This document shows, in pieces, positions 28,174-35,523 of a DNA stretch of 64,000 nt; the first letter of the stretch is position 1; every line of letters starts with the position of its first letter. This DNA is from Dyella sp. S184 (GTDB taxonomy: Bacteria; Pseudomonadota; Gammaproteobacteria; Xanthomonadales; Rhodanobacteraceae). Under the pieces are notes generated by a model that saw only the letters and a list, made by a program, of their open reading frames with translations, was not told where the DNA came from and searched no databases. A program made the position numbers and the translations under genes. The DNA is taken from contig NZ_LMUE01000002.1 of the NCBI RefSeq assembly GCF_009766065.1, forward strand, positions 62,001-126,000, given 5' to 3'.

Positions 28174-31055
28174 AACCGATCGCCTCCGAGAGTGAGGATC
28201 GAGGGCAGGGCGCTGTCCGGATGCGCTTTCAATAGCTGATAGGCGATACCACCCTGACCCGACATCAGTCCTGGCGAAAAGATCTCGCGGGTCATGCCGC
28301 AGATCGGGCCGTGTTGCTCCAGGCTGGTCAGCACGTATTCCAGCAGCCCGTCGCGCGACAGCTCCGGCGGTCCCTCACCGGCAACGATTGCATGATCCAG
28401 CAACTCCCACGCACTGAGATCACCGTGGCAGACACAGTGGTTCCAACCCAGCCCCAACCGCCAGGTCGCCGCGGCAGCACGCCGCAGCAGCAGCCGCGTC
28501 GACGGCTGCCGCAGCTGTGGATCGAGATCGAGCCGGGCCAAACCGATCCCGACCGAGCCATGGCACCACGCGGCGGCGGTTTTGATGCCACCCAGCAGGC
28601 GCTTGTCTAGCCAGTTTTGTTCTTCGTCATCGAACAGGGCGTCCTCGAAAGCGAACGCCGCCTGCGCCGTTTGTAGATATCGCGCCTCGCCGCTGGCTTG
28701 GGCCAGCCTGCTCAAGGCCCAACCGATTCCGCTGACACCGTGCGCAAAACCGCCGATACCGTCCGGCCATTGCTCATACACCCAGAACGCCTGCCCATCG
28801 CGTTGGCTGGCCTGCGCACACAACTGGTCACCGAGAGCACAGGCCATATCCAGATAGCGCGTATCACCAGTGCGCTTGGCCAGCATCAGCAAGGGCGGGA
28901 TCGCGCCTGGTGCACCGGAAAGCACATCTTGCACATCGCAGGCGGCGGCCGCCTCGGCGATATCGTCGGCCATCGCGCAGGCGCGGGCCACGCTGTCATC
29001 GCCTGCCATGCCCCAATCGGCCAAAATCAGCCGTGTCCAGATCAGCGAACCCAAGCCGAAATAGCCGCCAGGCGACAAGGGGCGCACCTCGATACTACTG
29101 TTGCGCTGGTTCTGGCGTTTCGCCTCGGCCAAATCGAGCGTGCGCAAGGTTGCGGCGAATAAGGCCTCGATGCCCTCGACCGGATCGGCACGGCCAGCTT
29201 GAGCTTCACGCAGATAGGCCGCGGTCAGCAGCGCGACCCCGGCAGTGCCGCCGTACAGGTCCAAGCCCACCGGCTGCACCGACCAGTCCGTGTCCGGATC
29301 GAATACAGGGGCGATCCAGGCGACGCTGCCATCGTCGCCGCGGATCGCGCTGGACAGCAGCTCGCGCATGATTTGCGCCGCCAGCAATCGGCGGCGCGCA
29401 TCGTGTTCGCCGGTATGCGCTCGTGCCGGCCACATCGATGTCTCATCCGGCAACCAGCCTTGATTGATATAGGCACTGATCAAAGCACCCTGGATCACCT
29501 TGCGTTCCAGTTGCAGATCGGCGGCACGCCAATGCCGCAGCGCCGCCTCGATCAGGTCGCCCTGTGCGCGCCAGCGTGTGCCGCGCGGACCTTCCAACTG
29601 CCCTTCGCCGGCCATCGCGGTAAAGAACGGAATATCGCCGACCAGCAGATCGTCGATCTCGGCCTCGATCACCACGGACTCGCCTGGTGCTGCCGCCACG
29701 TTGGCGGCCATCTTGCTTAATAGTTCACGCGCCCGCTTTCGTGCCGGTGGCTCGTTATGCAGTGACACCGGATGCCACAACATGCGACCCAGTTCGGCAT
29801 ACACCTCGGTGGCGCGGGGCACTACCCGGATACGGCAGTCGGCAAACGCGGCCAACCGTATGCGCAGCGTGCCGGCGGCGTCAAGTGTGTGCAGGTGTGC
29901 GGTCATCTGATCGAATGCATCCAGCACCTCGGGCCAGTACTGCGCTAGCGCCGGCTGCGGACTGGGATGATTCTGCGAGATCGGCGCCGACACCAGGCTG
30001 GTACCGATATGCGCCTGATCGGTGCCGGGCTCGAGGATATCCGGCAGCGGCAGCAGCGGCTGCTCTCCCGGCAGCATACCGACCGCCGAAGCATCGACGC
30101 CACGCCAGCCCAGTCCCACACCGCGGCCCGGCAGCATGCCGATGCTCAGCACCGTGCCAGCGACCAGTTCCGATGCGCGGTCCAATGCCTGCCCGAAGCC
30201 GGAGGGCGATGGCGCAACCTTTGGCGTAAACAGCGTCTCGCAATCGATCACCACGGGACTGTCGCCATGGGCGATCACGTTCTCCGCGTGCAGATCGGTC
30301 CCGCCGAGCAGGCGCATCACCGCCAGCCAGTGGCCGATGCCGCGATAGAAACCGCGCAGTTGCCCGGCATCCGCTGCGTAGCGATGGCCGATAAATTCGG
30401 TCCAGCCATAACCCTTGCGCGCCACCACCCGGGGTACGCGCATGCTTGATCGCTCAGTCTGCGCGTCGGCGAGCTCGTCGACAAAATCGGCCAGCACGAT
30501 ATCCACCGCCACCGAACGCGGTTTGTAGACCAGGCGCCCGCCGGTGCAGCGCAGCAGTGCTACGGTTTGTCCGCCGCGATGACTGTCGCCAGCACTGAAA
30601 CTCATTTCCAACAAGTCGCCCAGCGGCTCGGCGCACAGCGACGCCAGGCTGGCGCGATCAACCGCCCAGCGTTGCGCGAAATTCAACGATGCTGCGCAGC
30701 GATGCTGCACGATATACGTGACCCGCGCCAACAAACCGGGATAGCGCTCGGCCCGGCTATCCCAGAAGCTGCGCTGCGACGAAAGGTCGAGAAACTGCTG
30801 CCAACGCTGAGCACTATCGTCGCCATGCAGTTGGCCGGTGACCCGCGCCGCATTCAGCTCCAGCAGCAGCATGCGGCTAAGCTTGCTGTGCAGCACGGCG
30901 TAGAGGGATTGCCGCGTCGCGGCCAGGATCGCTTCGCGTTCGCGCTCAACAAGGCCGGTAATCAACGCAAACTGGGTTGCCAGCTCGTCCAACGCGGACG
31001 AGAACAGGCAACCCAGCGATGCATCAAAATTACCGGCGTCCGTGGTGGACGCCAT
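28170..31055 (-). CDS. lanM: Class II lanthipeptide synthetase LanM
   Basis: Bifunctional enzyme that phosphorylates and eliminates Ser/Thr in a precursor peptide, then adds Cys thiols to make (methyl)lanthionine rings. The 961-residue protein has the dehydratase domain (about 60-560) with kinase-like residues Lys178 (LVYKPRS), His256/Asn259 (GGTDLHAEN) and Asp271 (VVIDCETLF), and the LanC-type cyclase domain (about 600-961) with zinc ligands Cys831 (WCHGSVGIG), Cys876 and His877 (NHCVCHGDLS). ATG 31055 lies 5 bases after the lanA stop with no clear Shine-Dalgarno, so coupled translation is likely. Longer starts would run antisense-frame through lanA and were rejected. Confidence 0.95.
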   Translation of the reverse strand: MASTTDAGNFDASLGCLFSSALDELATQFALITGLVEREREAILAATRQSLYAVLHSKLSRMLLLELNAARVTGQLHGDDSAQRWQQFLDLSSQRSFWDSRAERYPGLLARVTYIVQHRCAASLNFAQRWAVDRASLASLCAEPLGDLLEMSFSAGDSHRGGQTVALLRCTGGRLVYKPRSVAVDIVLADFVDELADAQTERSSMRVPRVVARKGYGWTEFIGHRYAADAGQLRGFYRGIGHWLAVMRLLGGTDLHAENVIAHGDSPVVIDCETLFTPKVAPSPSGFGQALDRASELVAGTVLSIGMLPGRGVGLGWRGVDASAVGMLPGEQPLLPLPDILEPGTDQAHIGTSLVSAPISQNHPSPQPALAQYWPEVLDAFDQMTAHLHTLDAAGTLRIRLAAFADCRIRVVPRATEVYAELGRMLWHPVSLHNEPPARKRARELLSKMAANVAAAPGESVVIEAEIDDLLVGDIPFFTAMAGEGQLEGPRGTRWRAQGDLIEAALRHWRAADLQLERKVIQGALISAYINQGWLPDETSMWPARAHTGEHDARRRLLAAQIMRELLSSAIRGDDGSVAWIAPVFDPDTDWSVQPVGLDLYGGTAGVALLTAAYLREAQAGRADPVEGIEALFAATLRTLDLAEAKRQNQRNSSIEVRPLSPGGYFGLGSLIWTRLILADWGMAGDDSVARACAMADDIAEAAAACDVQDVLSGAPGAIPPLLMLAKRTGDTRYLDMACALGDQLCAQASQRDGQAFWVYEQWPDGIGGFAHGVSGIGWALSRLAQASGEARYLQTAQAAFAFEDALFDDEEQNWLDKRLLGGIKTAAAWCHGSVGIGLARLDLDPQLRQPSTRLLLRRAAAATWRLGLGWNHCVCHGDLSAWELLDHAIVAGEGPPELSRDGLLEYVLTSLEQHGPICGMTREIFSPGLMSGQGGIAYQLLKAHPDSALPSILTLGGDRF

Positions 31056-31060
31056 CGGGT

Positions 31061-31246
31061 TTAGCAGCACTGACGCGTTTGTGACCCCGTACAAGCCGTG
31101 CCGCATCCACCGAGCGTGGTTGGCCTGATCGATTCGCTGACGATGTCGGCCTCGGCGAATTGGCTGCTGCTGAACAGCGGACCGGCTGGATTGTCCAGTC
31201 CAGCATCGTTGAGCCAACCAGAGACCATATCGTTTGCATTGCTCAT
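31061..31246 (-). CDS. lanA: Lanthipeptide precursor peptide
   Basis: A 61-residue peptide directly upstream of lanM. The leader (1-47) begins MSNANDMVSGWLNDAG, is acidic (QFAEADIVSES) and ends TTLGG, a double-glycine cleavage site. The predicted core is CGTACTGSQTRQCC: Cys 1, 5, 13, 14 and Thr 3, 6, 10 plus Ser 8, so dehydratable residues and Cys match 4:4. AGAGGT lies 8 bases before the ATG. This is what a class II precursor should look like; the exact ring pattern cannot be deduced. No second precursor was found nearby. Confidence 0.93.
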   Translation of the reverse strand: MSNANDMVSGWLNDAGLDNPAGPLFSSSQFAEADIVSESIRPTTLGGCGTACTGSQTRQCC

Positions 31247-31641
31247 AACATCTACCTCTTAGATGGTTGAGGAAAATCGTGCCGGAAAGATGTGCAAAGG
31301 CAAACGGCGATTTATGAGCTTTGCTTTATGTCGAACCGCCTCCACCCCGTAAACTCCGCCGACAAACTGGGAGATCACTCTCCCGCGGCGATGGTAGTCA
31401 CGCTTAAAAGAACCGGTCTACCTGGGCGAATTACCAGTTGACTATTCCAGCGGAATAGCCACATTACGGCGCAAAGCAGTGCAGCATTTCATGGCGGTCG
31501 TGTAGATTTTCGTGCCGGATACATATGGATGATATTGCAGCATTGGTGCGATCCAGACAGTCGCAACATGCTTTGTTGTGAGGCATGTTGCGACTGCCGC
31601 ACGACGGAAATTTAGCGCTTCTGGATAAACTTTCGTCACCG
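31247..31641. other. Gene-free, lower-GC region upstream of lanA
   Basis: 395 bp between lanA and the end of hom with no convincing gene. It is visibly richer in A/T than its surroundings. It holds a perfect small hairpin at 31369-31384 (GGGAGA-TCAC-TCTCCC) and a weak promoter candidate for lanA (separate entry). A 65-codon minus-strand frame (31442-31639) has no ribosome site, leader motif or family resemblance and was not called. The region is the right part of the island boundary. Confidence 0.6.
31325..31353 (-). promoter_or_regulatory. Candidate promoter of the lan operon
   Basis: Minus strand TTTACG, 17 bases, CATAAA: 4 of 6 matches to each sigma-70 element with ideal spacing, 79 bp before the lanA ATG. 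Weak; offered only because no better candidate exists in the region. Confidence 0.3.
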
Positions 31642-32751
31642 CTACAAAAGGGCTAACACGTCACCAAGCAAAGCCTGTGCGGTCACTTCCGGCCCCGCGC
31701 CTGGCCCCTGAATCACCAGCGGTTGGGTGTTGTAACGGGTAGTGGTGAGGGCGAACTGGTTGTCCGTGCCGTAGAGGCGTGCGGCAGGATGGGTAACGGG
31801 GACTTCGGCGATGCCGACGCGCGCCTTGCCACGCTGGTTGAGACGGGCGAGGAAGCGCAGCACGTTGCCGCGTGATTTGGCTTCGGCGTGACGCGCGGCA
31901 AGCGGTTCGTCCAGTTCCGTCAGCCGAGCCAGAAACTGCTCGGCAGTGATCGCACGCAGCGGTTCGGGCACCAGGCTTTCCACCTGTACCTCATCGACGC
32001 CCAGGGCGAAGCCCGCGTTGCGGGCGATGATCAGCAGTTTGCGCGCCACGTCCTCGCCGGAAAGATCCGAGCGTGGATCGGGCTCGGTGTAGCCCAGTCG
32101 ACGCGCCTCGCGCAGCAAGACAGAGAATGGCTGGCTGCCGTCGTACTGGTTGAACAGCCACGACAGCGAACCGGAGAACACGCCTTCCAGCGTGAGCAGG
32201 CTGTCACCACAGCTACGCAAACGGCGCAGCGTGGACAGCACCGGCAGGCCTGCTCCAACAGTGGCCGAATCGCCGTAGCGACCGCCGTTCGCGACCGCCG
32301 CCTGCAGCGCACGCCAGCCGGGCAGTTCGCCGCCCGCCAGCGCCTTGTTCGCGGTGACCACGTGATAACCACGTGCCAGCCACTCGGCGTGGCGCGACGC
32401 CAGGGACACGCTGGCAGTGGCGTCGACGATCACCTTCACCGCCGCACTGCTGGCATCCAGCACCTCAAGCAGGATGGCATCGCTGCGCGCATCGCCCTGG
32501 CTGTTCAACTGCTCGCGCAGGCTGCGATTGGCCAAATGGATCGGATCGGTCTGCTGGCGGCGTGAGTTGGCCGCACCGACCAGCCGCACGCTGGCGGCAG
32601 CCGGCGTGTTGAGCAGCTTCAACAACGCGCCACCGACCACGCCTGTACCTAGCAGCACGATGGCAATCGTGGGCGCGGTTCCAACTGCGAGGGTGGCGCG
32701 CGGCAGCTTGCGGTCAACCGCAGCAGCCGCTTCTTCCAGCACCGCGCTCAT
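31642..32751 (-). CDS. hom: Homoserine dehydrogenase (monofunctional)
   Basis: Reduces L-aspartate semialdehyde to homoserine with NAD(P)H, supplying the threonine and methionine branches. The 369-residue protein resembles the C-terminal half of ThrA/MetL: Rossmann motif IAIVLLGTGVVGGALL (about 28-43), VTANKALAGG with the conserved Asn-Lys, EGVFSGSLSWLFNQYDG, and DLSGEDVARKLLIIAR with the catalytic Asp/Lys region. There is no aspartokinase or ACT domain. ATG overlaps the metB stop by 4 bp. The 3' half is duplicated in decayed form beyond the lan genes at 25788-26193. Confidence 0.95.
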   Translation of the reverse strand: MSAVLEEAAAAVDRKLPRATLAVGTAPTIAIVLLGTGVVGGALLKLLNTPAAASVRLVGAANSRRQQTDPIHLANRSLREQLNSQGDARSDAILLEVLDASSAAVKVIVDATASVSLASRHAEWLARGYHVVTANKALAGGELPGWRALQAAVANGGRYGDSATVGAGLPVLSTLRRLRSCGDSLLTLEGVFSGSLSWLFNQYDGSQPFSVLLREARRLGYTEPDPRSDLSGEDVARKLLIIARNAGFALGVDEVQVESLVPEPLRAITAEQFLARLTELDEPLAARHAEAKSRGNVLRFLARLNQRGKARVGIAEVPVTHPAARLYGTDNQFALTTTRYNTQPLVIQGPGAGPEVTAQALLGDVLALL

Positions 32752-33953
32752 GCGATCACCCGGCGTTTGGATTTATCCACGGCGACGGCACGCAACAGCG
32801 CCGCATCGAGATCGCGCAGCAGGTCGTCGCCATCTTCGATGCCCACCGACACCCGCAACAGGCTGTCGGCGATACCGGCGGCGTGACGCGCTTCCACCGC
32901 CATCGACGAATGCGTCATCGAGGCCGGATGCGCGATCAGGCTCTCCACTCCGCCCAGCGACTCGGCCAGCGAAAAATACTCGAGCCCATCGACGAACGCT
33001 TCGATCTGGGTGACATCGCCTTCCAGCTCGAAACTGAGCATGGCGCCGAAGCCTTGCTGCTGACGTGCGGCCAGGGCGTGACCGGAATGGCTGGCAAGGC
33101 CGGGGTAATACACCTTGCGTACGGCCGGATGGGCATCCAGCTGCACGGCAATGCGTTCGGCGTTCTCCTGATGCTGACGCAGGCGTACGGACAGGGTACG
33201 CAGGCCGCGCAAGGTCAGGTAGCTGTCGAATGGCGCTCCGGTGAGGCCGTTGCAGTTGGCCCACCACTTCAGCTGCTCGAACACGGCCGGCTCACGCGCC
33301 ACCACCGCGCCGCCGACCACGTCGCTATGACCGTTGATGTACTTGGTAGTGGAGTGCACCACCACATCCGCACCGAGCAGCAATGGCTGCTGCAGTGCCG
33401 GCGACAGGAAGGTGTTGTCAACCACCACCAGCGCACCGACCGCATGCGCGGCCTGCGCCACGTGGCGGATGTCGGTAATCCGCAGCAAGGGATTGGACGG
33501 CGTCTCCACCCAGACCAGCGCCGGCTTCTGCGCCAGGCCCGCGGCGAGCGACACACTGTCGGTCAAGTCGGCGAATTCAACACTGAAACGACCCTTCTTT
33601 GCCCACGCATCCAGCAAGCGCCAGGTGCCGCCGTAACAATCGTGCGCAGCGAGGACTTTCGATCCCGCCGGCACCAGTTCCAGCGCCAGCGCCACCGCCG
33701 ACATGCCACTGGACGTCACCACCGCGCCAGCGCCCTGCTCCAGTTCCGCCAGTGCATTGCCGAGCAGGTCACGGGTGGGATTGCCGCTACGCGAATAATC
33801 GTAGGCGCGCTTGCGGCCGAGGCCAGCGAAACTGTAGTTGCTCGACAGATGCAGCGGCGGCACCACGGCGCCGTGCTGGGTGTCGCTTTCGATGCCGGCG
33901 CGCACGGCGCGGGTACTTGTACCTTTCTCGGTACAGGGGGCGGACTCGCTCAT
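32748..33953 (-). CDS. metB: Cystathionine gamma-synthase / O-succinylhomoserine (thiol)-lyase
   Basis: PLP enzyme of the Cys/Met metabolism family, joining an activated homoserine with cysteine (or sulfide). The 401-residue protein has the PLP phosphate site SSGMSAVALAL, the PLP-stacking/Asp region VWVETPSNPLLRITDI and VVDNTFLSPALQQPL, and the Schiff-base Lys in HSTTKYINGHSDVVGG (about residue 208). The YDYSRSGNPTRDLLG segment is typical. It lies between metX (37 bp) and hom (4 bp overlap), forming metX-metB-hom under the SAM riboswitch. Cystathionine synthase versus direct sulfhydrylation cannot be separated by eye. Confidence 0.94.
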   Translation of the reverse strand: MSESAPCTEKGTSTRAVRAGIESDTQHGAVVPPLHLSSNYSFAGLGRKRAYDYSRSGNPTRDLLGNALAELEQGAGAVVTSSGMSAVALALELVPAGSKVLAAHDCYGGTWRLLDAWAKKGRFSVEFADLTDSVSLAAGLAQKPALVWVETPSNPLLRITDIRHVAQAAHAVGALVVVDNTFLSPALQQPLLLGADVVVHSTTKYINGHSDVVGGAVVAREPAVFEQLKWWANCNGLTGAPFDSYLTLRGLRTLSVRLRQHQENAERIAVQLDAHPAVRKVYYPGLASHSGHALAARQQQGFGAMLSFELEGDVTQIEAFVDGLEYFSLAESLGGVESLIAHPASMTHSSMAVEARHAAGIADSLLRVSVGIEDGDDLLRDLDAALLRAVAVDKSKRRVIA

Positions 33954-33990
33954 GGGTGGATCTCCAGTTCTTGCTAGTTATCGGATGTAG

Positions 33991-35022
33991 TCAGGCCAGC
34001 GCTTCGCGCAATAGCGGCGCGAGCTGCTCGGGTTCTTTCAAGAAGGCATCGTGGCCGTACGGCGACTCGACTACTTCCAGCGTGGCCGGGCCGTGCAGGC
34101 GGCGCTGCAGCTCGCACAGGTCGGCCAGCGGCACCAGCCGGTCGGACGGGAAGCCGATCAGCGTGGTCGGCGTCGGGATCTGCTCCGGCGTCACGTCATG
34201 CAGGTCGATCGATTCGGACAGCGCGAGGAAACGATCCGCATCGAAACGCTCGACGAAGCGGCGCCCCTGATGCTCCAGATAGTCCTCGACCGGGAAATGG
34301 AAGCGCTCGTCACGCCATTCCGGGCCACCGGCAAAGCGCCGGCCGAATTCGCCGCTGCCGCGGTAGGTGGTGATCGCCAGCTGGCGTGCCAGCGCCAGTG
34401 CCTCATCGACCCGGCCGGTCGACTGACCGAGCCGCACGATGCCGCGCTGCACGCTGCGCTGCGCGGTGGCCAGCGGATGCGGCCGGTGCGCGCCGGCCAG
34501 CAGCAGCAGCCGATCGACGCAGCGTGGATGGCGCGCCGCGAAGGCCAGCGCCACCATCGCGCCGTACGAGGAACCGACGAAGGCGTGCGCCTGCGGGACC
34601 GCCAGCGCCTGCAGCAGCGCGGCCAGCGCGTCGGCCTGATCCTCACTGGATACCGAGTCGACGCCCAGCTCGGCCGGGGTCAGCCAGTCGATCGCCAGCA
34701 CGCGCCAGCGGTCCAGATCGATCGCTGCACCGGCGCCCACCAGCGCCTGCCACCAGCCCGGAGCGCTGTCGCCGTCCAGCGCGGTGACGTCGCGACTGGC
34801 CGAGATACCGCCCTGGACGATCAAGGTCGGTGCATCGGGCGCGCCGCACCACAGGTAGCGCACCTCGACCTCGCGCGGGCCGGCGCCGTATTTCGGGGTG
34901 AGCCGCAGCCGCCGCGTACTGCGCTGGGCGGTCAGCTGCGGGCGCGCGTGTCGCGCCTCCAGGCCTTCGACAAACGCGGCGTGGCTGGTCTCGACATAGC
35001 GGGTTTCGGGCAGGAAGGTCAT
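33991..35022 (-). CDS. metX: Homoserine O-acyltransferase MetX (probably succinyl-transferring MetXS type)
   Basis: Alpha/beta-hydrolase-fold acyltransferase that activates homoserine for methionine synthesis. The 343-residue protein has the oxyanion region IVQGGISASRDV, nucleophile Ser in FVGSSYGAMVALAFAARHP (about 147), the acid in IGFPSDRLVPLADL and the catalytic His in ESPYGHDAFLKE (about 326). Classical acetyl-transferring enzymes have GGSMGGMQ at the nucleophile; the GSSYGAM form resembles the succinyl-CoA-using MetX group described in Xanthomonadales, so succinyl-CoA is the favoured donor. GGAG sits 6 bases before ATG inside a sequence that can pair with the riboswitch (see that entry). 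Confidence 0.92.
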   Translation of the reverse strand: MTFLPETRYVETSHAAFVEGLEARHARPQLTAQRSTRRLRLTPKYGAGPREVEVRYLWCGAPDAPTLIVQGGISASRDVTALDGDSAPGWWQALVGAGAAIDLDRWRVLAIDWLTPAELGVDSVSSEDQADALAALLQALAVPQAHAFVGSSYGAMVALAFAARHPRCVDRLLLLAGAHRPHPLATAQRSVQRGIVRLGQSTGRVDEALALARQLAITTYRGSGEFGRRFAGGPEWRDERFHFPVEDYLEHQGRRFVERFDADRFLALSESIDLHDVTPEQIPTPTTLIGFPSDRLVPLADLCELQRRLHGPATLEVVESPYGHDAFLKEPEQLAPLLREALA

Positions 35023-35109
35023 CTCGCTCTCCGGTAGGCATCGCCCTGCGCAGTACCGGAAAGGTCGCCATTCCGGAATCGGCAGCGGATAGCTGCGATA
35101 CCGATGACG

Positions 35110-35221
35110 CCCATCTACCGGTCAGTGCCGAAGCACCTCCGCAGGAGTTGGCACCGTGGCGGAAACGCTCCGCAGGTTGCCCCGGCTTCAAAGGGCCTGT
35201 CCCTCAGCCGGTCTCGATGAG
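35110..35221 (-). promoter_or_regulatory. SAM-I (S-box) riboswitch upstream of metX-metB-hom
   Basis: The minus strand follows the S-box consensus in order: CTCATCGAGACCGG, GCTGAGGGACAGGCCC, TTTGAAGCCGGGGCAACC (kink-turn arm and P2 return), GGTGCCAACTCC and a CTCC-TGC-GGAG P4. P1 can form between CTCATC (35216-35221) and GATGGG (35110-35115). J4/1 holds CCGGTAG (35115-35121), exactly complementary to CTACCGG (35031-35037) next to the metX ribosome site GGAGAG. That predicts control at translation initiation rather than by a terminator; no T-run terminator is seen. SAM binding is expected to shut metX off. Confidence 0.95.
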
Positions 35222-35229
35222 TAGAGCGG

Positions 35230-35258
35230 ATATTGAACGCCTTGTTTCACAGTGTCAA
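35230..35258 (-). promoter_or_regulatory. Sigma-70 promoter of the metX transcript
   Basis: Minus strand TTGACA (perfect -35), 17-base spacer, CAATAT (-10, 3 of 6). Transcription would begin at about 35222-35224, exactly where the riboswitch aptamer begins, which supports both calls. Confidence 0.75.
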
Positions 35259-35259
35259 T

Positions 35260-35283
35260 AGACGTCTAAACATCTAAACGCAT
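35260..35283 (-). promoter_or_regulatory. Three tandem 8-bp met-box-like repeats next to the metX -35
   Basis: Reading the minus strand in strict 8-base register: ATGCGTTT, AGATGTTT, AGACGTCT. Against the MetJ met-box AGACGTCT they match 5, 6 and 8 of 8. The array ends one base before the -35 TTGACA. In enterobacteria MetJ with SAM represses through such arrays. No MetJ gene is in the window, so the binding protein is uncertain (MetJ, or another methionine regulator such as SahR/SamR). Confidence 0.55.
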
Positions 35284-35436
35284 ATATGTTTATTCGTGAT
35301 AACGATTTGCCATATACCTGAAACATCCTCATGCTGACCATCCATGCCATCACCTGAAGCCACACCCCGCAGGCCGGAGGATGCTGAAGTCCTACCTGCA
35401 ACTGGTGCCGGCACCACAAGGTTGACTGGCTTATTG

Positions 35437-35487
35437 CCTCTCCCCTGCGACCGAAGGAAGTCCCTTTTCGGGACAAGCAGGGGGAGG
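35437..35487 (+). repeat. Nested stem-loop in the leader of the cysteine-synthase-like gene
   Basis: CCTCTCCCCTGC (35437-35448) pairs with GCAGGGGGAGG (35477-35487); inside is a second hairpin AGTCCC-TTTTC-GGGAC. The layout looks like a dispersed intergenic palindrome of the kind common in Xanthomonadales or a cis-regulatory leader. It ends 36 bp before the start codon. Only one copy is visible in the window. Confidence 0.6.
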
Positions 35488-35523
35488 AGAATCTCTGCCA
35501 AGCCCACTCATCAAGCCGTCGCC

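Larger units (their letters stand above)
35222..35523. other. Divergent intergenic region between metX leader and cysteine-synthase-like gene
   Basis: 302 bp without a gene. It contains the metX promoter and met-box-like array on the left, an A/T-rich middle around 35276-35330, and a large stem-loop close to the plus-strand gene (35437-35487). An in-frame upstream extension of the plus-strand gene (from 35344) has no family resemblance. Confidence 0.7.

Noticed and set aside
31442-31639. 65-codon minus-strand frame between lanA and hom, considered as a second precursor
   Set aside because: No Gly-Gly leader end, no acidic leader, no ribosome site, and Cys/Thr are not clustered at the C-terminus.
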